From assembly GCA_009602725.1 (NCBI GenBank), contig WELB01000004.1, forward strand, positions 1,554,242 to 1,609,677: a DNA stretch of 55,436 nt, in the 5' to 3' direction. Numbering within the stretch: position 1 is the stretch's first letter; each line of letters opens with the position of its first letter. The notes beneath the pieces are model-generated. The model was not told where the DNA came from. It did no database searches and saw nothing but the letters and a program-made list of their open reading frames with translations. The position numbers and the translations under genes were made by a program. Source of the stretch: Spirogloea muscicola (Eukaryota; Streptophyta; Zygnematophyceae; Spirogloeales; Spirogloeaceae). This document shows positions 1-9,714 of this stretch, in pieces.

Positions 1-215
1 AGTACGAGTGAGGAGCCTCAGATCCGACAGACTAGCTGCCGGGAAGCTATCACCCTGACGAAAGCCAGAGCCCGCAGCGAGAGCACGGCCAGCTCGCAGA
101 TGCAGGGCGTGGGCCATGGACCGCTGCAGGGATACAGAGAGGCGCATCCGATATACCTGAGCCCACGAGCCCGCGGCGTTGAAGTCGGCTGGCTCGCCGC
201 GTCTGCGGGACACAG
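1..215 (-). mobile_element. 5'-truncated non-LTR retroelement 3' end (fragment)
   Basis: Read on the minus strand, this stretch matches the C-terminal block repeated elsewhere in the window: an Ala-Gly-Ser-Gln-like segment, an MRLSVSLQRSMAHAL-like segment, an Arg-Ala-Leu-Ala-Ala-Ala-rich segment and a final Ser-Asp-Leu-Arg run. It is decayed and cut by the window edge, so its terminal codons and tail lie outside. It is one of a family best represented at 2632-3384 and 54557-55290. Confidence 0.6.
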
Positions 216-1150
216 CTATCGTTCCGGCAGAGAGGGCTTGGACAGCTTTCCTGCTGGCTGCTTTGAGACTTGTCGTTGATGTCGTAGACTGTGAGCGCAA
301 GGCAAGCAAGTGCACTCTGTTCGAGGCGCTTGCAGGCTTGCCAGTTGGCTAGAAAGAGATGTAGACACTAATAGATGGAAGGGGCCGCATGCAGCTAAGG
401 GTCATACATGCGGGCTTTCATGTAGATTTGCCCACAAGCGACTGAATTTGTCTTCAGATCCTGAGATTTTGCATTCTGGAGGTAATCTAGATAATGCACA
501 TGAACATCCCTGCATTGCAAATTCACGAGCACCTGTCCATTTTCTTGGTAATTAATACGCAAGAGTATTGCAATCGTGAATTTTAAGCATGGCCTCAGCA
601 TGTCCTCGAGGAGCCACTATGCTACCGGCGAGCACTTCTGCAGTTGGGAGTAAGTGTGTTTGAGCTGCGCCAAAATAGTTTTTGCCTGTACTAGGAAACT
701 TATGACTTGCACTGAGCCAGGCCACTGGTTTCTGTGGCAATGCTCAGGCTCCCAAATGTAGCCAGTTCCTAATTGTTACAAGTAAAGACAGTCGGGCTTC
801 TGGTGGCCTCAAAGGTGGATTACTTGTCCATGGTCATTTAGGCTTCCATTTGCGGCCATGCTATGTACCATCATCAACGAGACCAGTGTTTGCCACCTCG
901 TTCTTGAGAAGCACTGTCCACGCTTCTGAGTGACTTTTGAAGCATTGCAGCAGGTGCTTGCAACTAGGCTGGCTAAGGCTTGTCTCAAGTCCTTGCCCTG
1001 ACATGCACGCCATGGCCAGCAGCACCCTCACGCAGGAAGCAGGAAGGGCTGGCAGGTCAGAAAGAAAGACTATTCCAGTAGACGGCGATAGCAGTGATTG
1101 GCGAGCCCAGGAAAAGTAATGGACAAATTCCGTAAGGGCAAGCGCTATGA
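216..1150. other. intergenic, no gene recognised
   Basis: The open frames here are short, overlapping and of no recognisable family, and no convincing exon chain appears on either strand. I see no tRNA or other RNA gene. Confidence 0.5.
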
Positions 1151-1154
1151 GTAG

Positions 1155-1830
1155 TTAGCCGAGATCGGACTCGGGAATTAGTGAGGGCCAAGAGAGAGGC
1201 ACAGCCCTGCTGCTGCCTGCTGCAGCAATCTGTAAAGTCTGCACCATGCTGCGCGGCCGTCGCTGCAGCCCGTTGCTACGGTCCACCGCCGGCTCTCTGT
1301 AAGAACCATTGCCGCGTCCCACGGGATACAGCTGCTGACTGGTGACCCTCAGTGAAGTCACTGCTGGTGGGGCCTCGGGTAAGACTTCCGCAGCGCTGTG
1401 CGCTGACGCTTCAAAGTGTAGTAGGGTTTGCCCCTTTATTTCCAGTGACGAAGCCAAGCAGGACACTCGACTCAGTCTGTGTGTACAGGTTACGTCTATG
1501 TAACAACTCAACCATTGTATACGCAGTCAAGGGTCAAGGGTCCTTTCTCTTTGGGTCCGGTCATAGGAGCTGTTTGGGGCACACCCTCCTACGCTCCTAA
1601 GTGAAGCGCCAGCGCTCACTGCGCAGCGGAAGTCTTACCCTGAGGCACCGCCAGCAGGCCGTGACTCTACTGAGGATCAGCAGCTGTCCGCATAAACGCA
1701 GCCTCAGTACTTACAGAGAGCCAGCGGTGGACCGCAGCGACGGGCTGCATCAACGGGCTGCAGAGCAGGCAGCAGCAAGGGTGTGCCTCTCTCTGGGCCT
1801 CACTGATCCGAACTCAAGCAGGATGCTCTG
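1155..1830. repeat. long imperfect inverted repeat (foldback/MITE-like)
   Basis: The left arm, about 1155-1415, and the right arm, about 1600-1830, are imperfect reverse complements separated by about 180 bases. Shared landmarks, in opposite orientation, are AGAGAGGCACA, CTGCTGCCTGCT, GCTGCAGCCCGT, GGTCCACCGC, GGCTCTCTGTAAG, CAGCTGCTGA and GGTAAGACTTCCGC. The arms differ by scattered substitutions and small indels, so the repeat is not recent. It could be a foldback or MITE-type element or a rearranged duplication. The central spacer holds no recognisable gene. Confidence 0.75.
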
Positions 1831-1869
1831 ACTCTGAGGGCATGCCGCCTTCGCCACGCTTCAGCAGCA

Positions 1870-2249
1870 GCTGGCCTGACGTCGGCCTGGCGGCCCGTAG
1901 CGAGGAGCGTATGTATGCCGATCATCCTGCTGGTGATGAATTCGCGGTACTTGCGGTCGACGTCCACGGGGCTTTCGGCAGTCGCTGGCTGGACCTCCTG
2001 CAGTGGCTGGCCCGGCAGGCCATCGATCGGCGGCCAGGTCAGCGAGTGGAGCTGCCCGGCTCTAACGCTGCCTGCTCACTTGCCCAGGTCTTCCGCATGC
2101 GGCTGTCAGTCTCTTTCCAGCGCTCCCTGGCTCACGCAGTCCACTTGGGAGCAGGCGGCTTCATGGCTGCCGCTTCTGGGGCTCGTCGGGGTGCCTCCTT
2201 TCCAGCTGCGAGTTACTCCGACTTGCTGCTGCTCACTCGTGGTTACTAA
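1870..2249 (+). mobile_element. non-LTR retroelement, endonuclease-like C-terminus
   Basis: An open frame ends in the family block: Arg-Met-Tyr-Ala-Asp-His, then LAVDVHGAFGSRWLDLLQ, an AACSLAQVFRMRLSVSF segment and the terminal YSDLLLLTRGY before a stop at 2249. The first half of the domain is missing, as in a 5'-truncated insertion. The frame is open over the preserved part, so the copy may be fairly young. It is followed by the shared 3' tail. Confidence 0.75.
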
Positions 2250-2400
2250 GCTTCCATCTGCACTGGTCTCGTGCATAGTTGCGTGGATTGGGCGCCTTTC
2301 GGCTCTTTGGACCTTGTCCATTCTTTTCAGGCTGGCCTTTCCCAGCCACCTTCTTCAATTGGGCGAGCTTCTTCTTTGGCATTTACAGCCGCTCTTTTAC
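2250..2400 (+). repeat. retroelement 3' UTR with stem-loop
   Basis: After the stop comes the family tail: GGACCTTGTCCATTC, a T-rich run, then GGCTGG-CCTTTC-CCAGCC, able to form a stem-loop, and a GGGCGAGCTTCTTCTTT end. The same order recurs many times in the window. Confidence 0.75.
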
Positions 2401-2516
2401 TATCGGCAGCCGCATTCGATTTCTCTTGGAAGCGTCTTATCTCGTGATACATACACCTGAGCGAGAGAGCCTGCTGCATTGAAGCTGCGTTGAAAGAGAG
2501 CCACTGATGAAGAAAG

Positions 2517-2631
2517 TGCTCGCCCATTGAGAATAGGGGCTGGAACAACCAGCCCGAAAAAGAATGAACAGAGTACGAGAAGGGGGCCAGGGGAAGCGCT
2601 AAGTAACAGAAACAAAGCTGCTACGAGACAC
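2517..2631 (-). repeat. retroelement 3' UTR with stem-loop
   Basis: This is the tail of the 2632-3384 copy. On the minus strand it reads CTGTTCATTC, a T-rich run, then GGGCTGG-TTGTT-CCAGCCC and CCTATTCTCAATGGGCGAGC. It represents the second tail subfamily (CTATTCTCAATGGGCGAG type). Confidence 0.8.
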
Positions 2632-3384
2632 TCAGTAACCCCTGCTAAGCAGCCGCAGATCAGAGATGCTGGGCTCCTGGAAGTGGGTCCCCTGGCCAGC
2701 GCCAGAGGCAGCAGCGAGGGCTCTGCCGGCACGAAGGTGCAGCGCCCGGGCCATGGACCTCTGCAGCGAGACGGCCAGGCGCATTCGATACACTTGCGCC
2801 AGCGACCCGGCTGCAGGGAAGTCAACCGGCTCCCCATGGAAGCGCCGGGCGATGGTGTGGCGGGCGAGCTGGGTGAGCAGCTCGAGCCACCGAGCGCCCA
2901 GCGCCCCATGTGTGTCGATGGCCAACGGGAAGAACTCGTCTTCCCGCGGATGATCCGCGTACTTCAGCTCTTTGGCCCGAGCAGCGCAGGCGACCGCATA
3001 CCCAGCCGTGGTGGCACATTTGGCTGGGTGTGAGCGGTCATAGGCATCAGTAGTCACCACGTCCAGGAGAAGACGTGGCCCGCCGGCCTGTCGGGTGGCC
3101 ACCAGGTCTACACGCCTGGCATGGAGACCGTCGGCCCTGTGCTGATGGGTTTCCTCAAGCACTGCGTTCGAGTCCCGCCAGCCGGCCGGCCGAAGGTTCC
3201 GGACTTCTCCTGCTATATTTCCTTCCACCATAACGCGGGCCAATGAGGTCGTACCCAGAGAGCTCTGCGCCAATGAGAGGGCGCGTCCACCGCACGCGCG
3301 CAACCTCCCTCCTCCCTCCTCCACAGGCGATTCCTCCATGGGGCCGAAATAATCTGCCAGAATGGCAATCTGGGCAAGACCCAC
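2632..3384 (-). mobile_element. non-LTR retroelement, restriction-like endonuclease domain
   Basis: This is an uninterrupted 250-codon frame. The first 60 or so residues are probably not element sequence. The element part reads, in order: ARRVDLVATRQAGGPRLLLD, which resembles the R-x-D-L-V ... D core of a PD-(D/E)xK fold; VVTTDAYDRSHPAKCATTAG; AAR-AKELKYADH, with the expected Lys; LAIDTHGALGARWLELL; AGSLAQVYRMRLAVSLQRS; and a terminal SISDLRLLSRGY. This order resembles the restriction-like endonuclease end of R2/NeSL-type non-LTR retrotransposons. No reverse transcriptase is present, so it is a 5'-truncated copy. The family-level call is inference from motif order; the repeat itself is directly visible. 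Confidence 0.7.
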
Positions 3385-3429
3385 GGCAACGCAGCAGATA
3401 TCTACATCTGCAGATGCGCTTCCCTTACC

Positions 3430-3996
3430 TGTAGAAAATGGTGGCCACTGTCTCTCAATACAGGCCTTTACTCTATTGCCTCCCCCACGTCGCCGCGCCT
3501 GTCTCGCCGCCCCGCCCGCCGCCCCCCTTCGCCGCCGCTTGCAGCCAATTCGCTGTGCCGAGACGGCGCCGAGGTCACTTTCCCCGTTGGTTGTGGCCTC
3601 CGAGAACGCCGTCAGCCGCCGGCGGCCAGCGAGCCTGCCGCCAGTCGAGGCCTGGGGGCCTGCGCTGCGACGTTTAGTGCTGCGCCGCAGCTCCGCAATT
3701 CAGGGACTGTGGAAAGAGCCGTCGTTTGCCGCGCTCCCTCTATTGGCCAGCCAAGATTGCGCTCTTGGCGGGTGTAAGTAGTGATTGGACTCAGAGGCGA
3801 CGTACTGCATGCGGCTGAGTGGCAGCGGCGTTGCCGCCACCTGCAGTCAGGCGGCCTAGCTCTCTTGGCCTCCCTTGGACCAAGCGGAAGCACTCGTGAG
3901 CAAGCAAGACGAAGTCACTTCACTGGTGCATCAAGCAGAAGACGGCCTCAGTTGCTAGTCATATGCGAAGAGCCTGAGAGACAAATTGCTGGCAAC
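3430..3996 (+). promoter_or_regulatory. GC-rich promoter region of the ERdj3A-like gene
   Basis: A strongly GC-rich stretch lies directly upstream of the J-protein start. It contains several CCAAT/ATTGG boxes (near 3543, 3739 and 3784, with two more at about 3240 and 3270). I looked for a canonical ER-stress element (CCAAT-N9-CCACG) and did not find an exact one. Open frames here are GC-driven and unsupported. Confidence 0.45.
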
Positions 3997-6900
3997 ATGG
4001 AGCTACGGAGGCTGAAACCTTTCCGCCCCCTCGCTGGAGTCGTTGTCCTACTCTGCATATCCGCTTTGGCCGAAGCCAAGGACCTGTATAAGGTACCCTT
4101 ACAGTAGACTTCGGGTGCCGTTGCAGATTGAGTCTGTCACTGGATTTTTGTGGCGTCAGGTTGACTGTAATGTACAGGCGGCGCTGCTTGCAGTCCTGCA
4201 TTTGGACTGTCTTTGTTTGCTTACGGGTGTTTGCAATTTGCTCATTATCTTATTACGAAATGCGGCAGGTACTTGGAGTAGAAAAGGATGCCAGCGATCG
4301 AGACATCAAGAAAGCATACCACAAGTGAGCACAGCAATTGTTGCTGGCAATTGTTGCTATTGACACAGCACTGACAGCAGAAGGAGCCAATTGCCTGCAG
4401 CTATGTCTACGTGACTAGCTTCAGTCTCTGAGCTTTCCTAGTGTGCTCGGTACCATGTTTAGGACGGTGGCTTGTGTTTACATTGGGCGGCCAGCCACTT
4501 TCTGTCACTCTGATCACTGATCTTCATACACAATCCAGGCAATCGCTCAAGTATCACCCAGACAAGAATCCATCAAAGGCGGCGCAGACTAAATTCATGG
4601 AGATTAGCAACGGTGAGGGGAGCCAGGCTTTCTTTCTTTCACTCATACTGCAGTAGCAGTCATGAAGGGACAGTTGCTAATCATATCTCCTCATGCAGCC
4701 CTGAATTGCCAGCTAGTTACCTGGTTGGATATTTCAGAGTGCATAACGAGCAGCGCTGACGAGAGGATAGACTTGCCAGTTGAAGCACAAGCTCTTGGCT
4801 AGACATTTGAATGGCTCGCTGAAGGCACGGCTAGATTCTGGAAGCAGCCACTGCTGACTTTGAAGGAAAGCTGACAATAATCTCTGACCAAGAGTTGTGT
4901 GCAGCGTATGAGGTCCTGTCTGATGAGGATAAGCGGAAGCAGTATGACATGTTTGGCGAGGCTGGTCTACAGGGTGGACCAAGGACTGCAGGTTCGTTTG
5001 ACTCCACCCCTCCTCACTACACAAGCGCAACGGGGTGCTAAGGACCTGCATGCACACAGCTCAGTACAGCTTCAGCTTGGAAGGACACGTTGCTTCCGTA
5101 TCACAAGCTGCAAATCGGAAGTGAGATGGCGCTTGCTTCGATGGCACAGGCTCTGGCGGGCCAGGCAGGCAGCACCAACATCAGTACCACGAGCAGTCTG
5201 GCCATGGCTTCGGTGGCGGCTTCCCTGGCGGCAGCGCCTCCTTCAGCGCTGGCGACTTTGGCGGCTTCAGCAGCTTCTTTGGCGGCAGCGGTGGTGGTGG
5301 TGGCAAAGGCAGCAAGCGGTCGTTCCAGTTCGACTTTGGGAGTGGCGGCGGCATGGGGGGCCTGTTTGGCGACCTGTTTGGGCAGGCGGCCAGGGCCGGC
5401 CAGAGCAAGCAGCAGCGGCAGCACGCCCACAGCGGCCATCAGCATGACCACCAGGCGGGAGGAGGGTACGGCTTCCCTGACGAGCCCAGGGACGCGCTCA
5501 AGTCTGTCGCAGGCGCCGAGCAGCTCAACAAGGGCAGCTTTGGTGCCAAGGTGCTCAGCGATGAGCGCTCAGTGTGGCTGGTGCTCTTTCACGCGGGCGG
5601 GCTGCCCGAGGCTATAGCTCTCAAGGTGGCAGTGGAGGGCCTCGTCAGGAAGCTCAAGGGCATGGTCAAGGTACTGAAGTCATTGGAATGATTGTTGAGT
5701 GCCTACTCAATTAATGACCTGCCAGCTTGCATGCAGGCAACTCAGGCTTAGAAAGAAGGGAGAAGCCAATGTTGCGAGACTTGATGAGCACATTCAGAGA
5801 GCTCATGAGTTGCCTTGCAGTAGCAATTGTGCATAATGTTGAGACGTTGCTGGAGAAGAATCTTGGGGTGTTATCTATAAGTATGAGGCTGAAGCCCGAG
5901 TGGGCAGCTGCATCCTCTTCTTCTTTAGCTGCAATCGATTGCAAAATCTGCTGACACTTGATGCGCCATCTCGATAGGTTGGTGTTGTGGATTGTGGAGA
6001 GGATCGGGCCCTCTGTGCACAATACAATGGCTACGGCACTGACTTTGTGTTCCTGCTATTCCCGTACGGCGCCGGCAAAGGGGAGCCTCTGACCTATGTG
6101 GGCGCTGTGGATGTCGGTGAGTGGCAGCATCTGCACGCCATTAGAAAGTGCAAGAGATCTGATTTTAAGGTTGTTCGAGTGTCTTGGTCTCGTCCTGATG
6201 GAGGATCTGTGCAGCAGGTCTGTGACAGCTCTGTGACACTTCACTTCACTTCAAGTCCATTACCATTTCAATAGATAGTGTTCCCGGTAATTGTATCTGT
6301 ATCCTATGAGCATGTTCATTTGCTGATTGCTTAATGGCTCCTACTGATTGAGGCTGTTGTGGCCATCTCTGCTTGCAGACGCAATGAAGGAGTACTGCTT
6401 TACGCAGTTGCCCAACTTCTCAAAGCACAAAGATGTCGTTGCCATGGAAGACACATTGGCTCGACCCCTCTCCAAGGTGGCGCTTGCCGTCCTCTTCACG
6501 GACAAGCCTGAGACACCAGCACTTTGGCGGCACCTCAGTGGCGCCCTGCATGATGGCTTGCAGTTCATTGATGTTGAGGTACAGTGTTTATGGCAACTCT
6601 GCAGCCTCCCTTTTCAAGAGCTTTTCTTAGGAGTGCTTCTGAGGCAATAAGCTCAATCTGCTGTATGTATTGGTGACTGATGACTGAAAAGGTCAGCACA
6701 GTGCAGGCTTACTTTGTCACACACAAGCTTGTATTTGCCTGATCCAGGCCAAGGGGTTGAAGCTGAAAGCTGGCACTTGTTGAGACAGGTGGGCGGCGCA
6801 GTGGCTGCGAGCGCTGTGGCTACATCACATGGCGTGCATTCTGTCCCTGCCGTCATGGGGTTTCTGCCAGATGGGCGCCGTGTTCCTTTCTCCGGCGACC

Positions 6901-7651
6901 TGAAGCTGACGGCCCTACGGGAGTGGCTGGAGCAGCTTGCTGACCAGGGAAAAGGCTGCGCTGCTAGCGCTGGTGCCAGGCAGCAAGAGGCTGGTGAAAT
7001 ACCCTGGCTATCAGTTAAGAATTTTGAGGAGGTCTGCGGGTCAGGTGCGCAGGTCTGCATTGTGGCCCTCGTTGCCACAGCCCGCGCAGGTGATGGTGCA
7101 CGCCAACTCTTGGGCGAGGTAAGCATTTGTGTCAAAAACTTCAAGGGTAGCTTGCTTAGTGATTCATTCAAGCCATTGCAGAAACTACATCTGAAGCACA
7201 AGCGCAATGTAGCAAGTCACGCCGGTTGTGATGATTAGCACCTGAGCCAGCCATTTACTAATTGATCTGAACGATTTGAAGCTAGCCAATCGCTCGAATT
7301 GTAATAAAAATGCTGGGCAGCGCTGCTCTTGACAGCAAAGTCCTGACTGAGCTACATGGACAGGTATCTCAAACAAGCGGCAATGGTGTTGGCGGGCGGC
7401 GCTCGGTGGCTGTGATCCACTATGGCCTGGTGGATGCAGGCGTCCACCGTGCCTTGCTTCGGGCCTTCCCCGGCGTGACACCACCGCAGAAACCATCTCA
7501 GGTAGTTGTTGTAGCATACAAGGCCAAGCGACACCGGTACGCCGTACATGAGGGGGCCACCACGGTTGCTGCCTTGGGGAACTTTGTCTCTGCTGTGCTC
7601 GATGGTGATGTGCACTTCCAGAACGTCAACATAAATTTCAGGACCTTCTGA
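3997..7651 (+). CDS. ER J-domain / thioredoxin-like chaperone (ERdj3A/TMS1-like)
   Basis: My model has nine exons: 3997-4092, 4269-4324, 4539-4612, 4905-4991, 5165-5670, 5978-6116, 6379-6578, 6789-7118 and 7364-7651. They total 1776 nt, in phase throughout, giving 591 aa, close to Arabidopsis ERdj3A. The start gives a signal peptide (hydrophobic [13 protein letters not shown]). A J domain follows: [19 protein letters not shown], then YHPDKNP, with the catalytic His-Pro-Asp, and [14 protein letters not shown]. Next is a Gly/Phe-rich linker (FGGGFPGG...[10 protein letters not shown]) and a His-rich patch. Thioredoxin-like repeats include [14 protein letters not shown], where a CxxC would normally sit, then [17 protein letters not shown]. 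The likely role is as an Hsp70 (BiP) co-chaperone in the ER lumen. No terminal KDEL-type retention signal is visible; the protein ends NINFRTF. Exons 8-9 are the least certain. Confidence 0.8.
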
Positions 7652-8585
7652 CAGCAGGAATGTCTTAAAATCATTTAATTCATTCTTCCAAGCTTGCTGC
7701 ACGATTTTGCATGTGACTGTTGTTTGACTTCGGGGGCTTCCTTGGGAATGGCTTTCTGGCTGTGAATCTTGGCTTATGGGGACTCTGGGCATTTAAGTTC
7801 CAATGCTTGCAATGCAATTGCAGGGCTTGCTTGAAACTTGGCCAGTTTAAGGGTTCTGCAAATAGCGAATTTAATTAGAAAAAGAGGAGATAGAGCGGCG
7901 AAAGGAGATAGAGCGGCCCTGAAGTCTAGAGTTGTAGTCCATCTTTGAAAGAGAGGAGGAAGGTCACTCAGATGGGCTGGCTGCGCAAGATTATTTCAAG
8001 AAGAGCCACTGACTTTGGAATTGAGACCAGATCCAGGTGGTGATGATTCTCAAACAAGTACGTCAATGTGATTTTGGGGCAAGACAAGCACGTGCCACAC
8101 TGTCCCTGTTCAAATGTCAGCACCACCTATACTTAGTCAATGAAGGAGTCTCAGGAGCCTGACAGGCTCTGCCAAGGTGGCCTGACAAAGGCTTTGTCAA
8201 CATTGTCCCCTCATAAGTTGGACGTACCATAGTTAAGTCCTTCAAGAGTATGGATGAAGCCTAACTATGTATCCTCTTCACAATCAGACACTCTAGCCAG
8301 AGTATCTAACACAGACGCCATGAGTGAGATCTAGAATCAGCCCTAATGCCATAACGCCCTGTCAGCGCCCAGCAATGTCCGTTCCCATGGCATGCCATTC
8401 ATCTATTTCGTAGGCCTTACAGAAAAGCAGGCTCCTCACCTAAGGCCCTGCAAAGGTTTCCTTAACAGCGTGGCATGCGTTTCCTTAACAGCGTCATGCT
8501 GCTTCTCTGTAGACGGCCAACACTAGCAGCATCTGCTAATTCCCGATAACGGGATCCCTGCTGGCCCACTGGTTCCATCAAGCTT
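7652..8585. other. intergenic, no gene recognised
   Basis: No coherent exon chain is visible. Two small direct repeats occur: a GGAGATAGAGCGGC unit twice near 7880-7920, and GTTTCCTTAACAGCGT twice near 8455-8495. Confidence 0.5.
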
Positions 8586-8599
8586 ATTTCAGTCTTCTT

Positions 8600-8745
8600 T
8601 CTGGGCTGGCCAATCACAGCCATCGCCCTCTACTGGAAGAAAGTGGCTTTAAGACCTTTGTCAATTCTTTTTTGGGCTGGCTTTTTGCAGCCCTTGCCCC
8701 CATTGGGAGTGCCACTTCTTCTCCTCGTGGGTACTAAGCTTTAAG
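8600..8745 (+). repeat. two retroelement tails in tandem, plus coding stub
   Basis: The first tail has GGGCTGGCCAATCACAGCC near 8610 and is followed within 70 bases by a second, GGGCTG-GCTTTTTG-CAGCCC, at about 8674. The second continues into CCCCCATTGGGAGTGCCACTTC and then directly into the last codons of another copy (Arg-Gly-Tyr-stop near 8730). This is a head-to-tail arrangement of very short, 5'-truncated copies. Confidence 0.7.
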
Positions 8746-8859
8746 AATAGTTTCGTGTATTTGAAACAAACGAAGGCCAAATGGCCAAGTACAAAGGCAA
8801 GCACATCTGAAGACCTAATTAGAAGAAGAAGGCTCGCCCATACATAACCTACAGCAGAT

Positions 8860-9208
8860 TGACCCGCTCAGTAACCACGGGTCAATACATAAAGGTTCGC
8901 TAACTGGCTTCAAGAGAGAATGCGCGCGGTGCGCATGGAATTGAATGGGAGGCCAATTCTAGCCTTACAAATGTCCTGTTAACTGGGTAATGAGCTGGCT
9001 AAGGGGGACACTAATACCCCCGAGTGAGCACATGGATATCTGACAAGCTATACTGAGGCGCCAAACCACCACCACGGAAGCCATTAGCCTTGTCTAATGC
9101 ACCACCAGCACGCTGGTGCATCGCGAGTGCCTGGGAGCGCTGTCGACTCGATGATAGCCGCATTCTATAGCGTGCAGACGATGGCTTGCGGGACGCTAGA
9201 ATGCCCAA
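8860..9208 (-). mobile_element. degenerate retroelement 3' ends
   Basis: On the minus strand there are two remnants. An L-T-R-G-Y coding end lies near 8870-8890. A longer one (9011-9208) contains RYRMRLSSSRQRSQALAMHQ and ends SLSDIHVLTRGY. Both are decayed relative to 2632-3384. Confidence 0.6.
8916..8966. repeat. dispersed repeat, unit shared with 55334-55376
   Basis: The block GAGAGAATGCGCGCGGTGCG followed by CATGGAA and, after a few bases, AGGCCAATTCTAGCC recurs near the right end of the window. The second half is also present at about 9216-9236. TGCGC-GCGGT-GCGCA is a small inverted repeat. Confidence 0.55.
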
Positions 9209-9417
9209 ATGCCCAAAGAGAGGCCAATTCTAGCCTTAATAGAAACAACTTTCTGGGCACTTGGGCGCCACTGGGAATCTGCCGTTTCTCCGACGGGCTG
9301 TTGCCGTGCCGCGCAGTCCTCGGCGGCGTCACCGTCACTCGGTGAGCGCCGCCGCGAAGCCCGCCGCGGCAGCCGGCGAGAAGCCCGGCGGCAACTGCGG
9401 GCGGCGGCCTGCCCGAG

Positions 9418-9500
9418 NGGCCAGCCCAAATAATGGACAAGGCCCAGGAGAGGGAAGCCGTGTTCATTCTTCTTGGGCTGGCCTTTCACAGCCACTGCCT
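9418..9500 (+). repeat. retroelement tail next to a single-N gap
   Basis: A GC-rich, non-repeat stretch (9280-9417) ends at one N and is followed at once by a partial minus-strand tail (GGCCAGCCCAAATAATGGAC). A plus-strand tail (TTGGGCTGG-CCTTTCA-CAGCC, near 9472) comes next. The abrupt switch at the N suggests an assembly join. Confidence 0.55.
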
Positions 9501-9714
9501 TATATTTGACGAGCTATTTGCTTGAAGCTCCTCTCAGAAATAAAGGTACTCCATATGGTGAATCTATGACACTTTGTTGCAGCGCATGCAGCACTGAGCA
9601 TGAGTGTGACATTTCAAAGCTTTGAGTGCGATCGGAAACAGGAATTTTGTTGATCTTCTGTAAAGAGTGCCGGGCTCGGAAACAAGCTTCACAGCAGCAA
9701 GTAACTATTGCACG

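Noticed and set aside
3430-3996. An ER-stress element upstream of the ERdj3A-like gene
   Set aside because: Several CCAAT boxes are present but none has CCACG at the required spacing.
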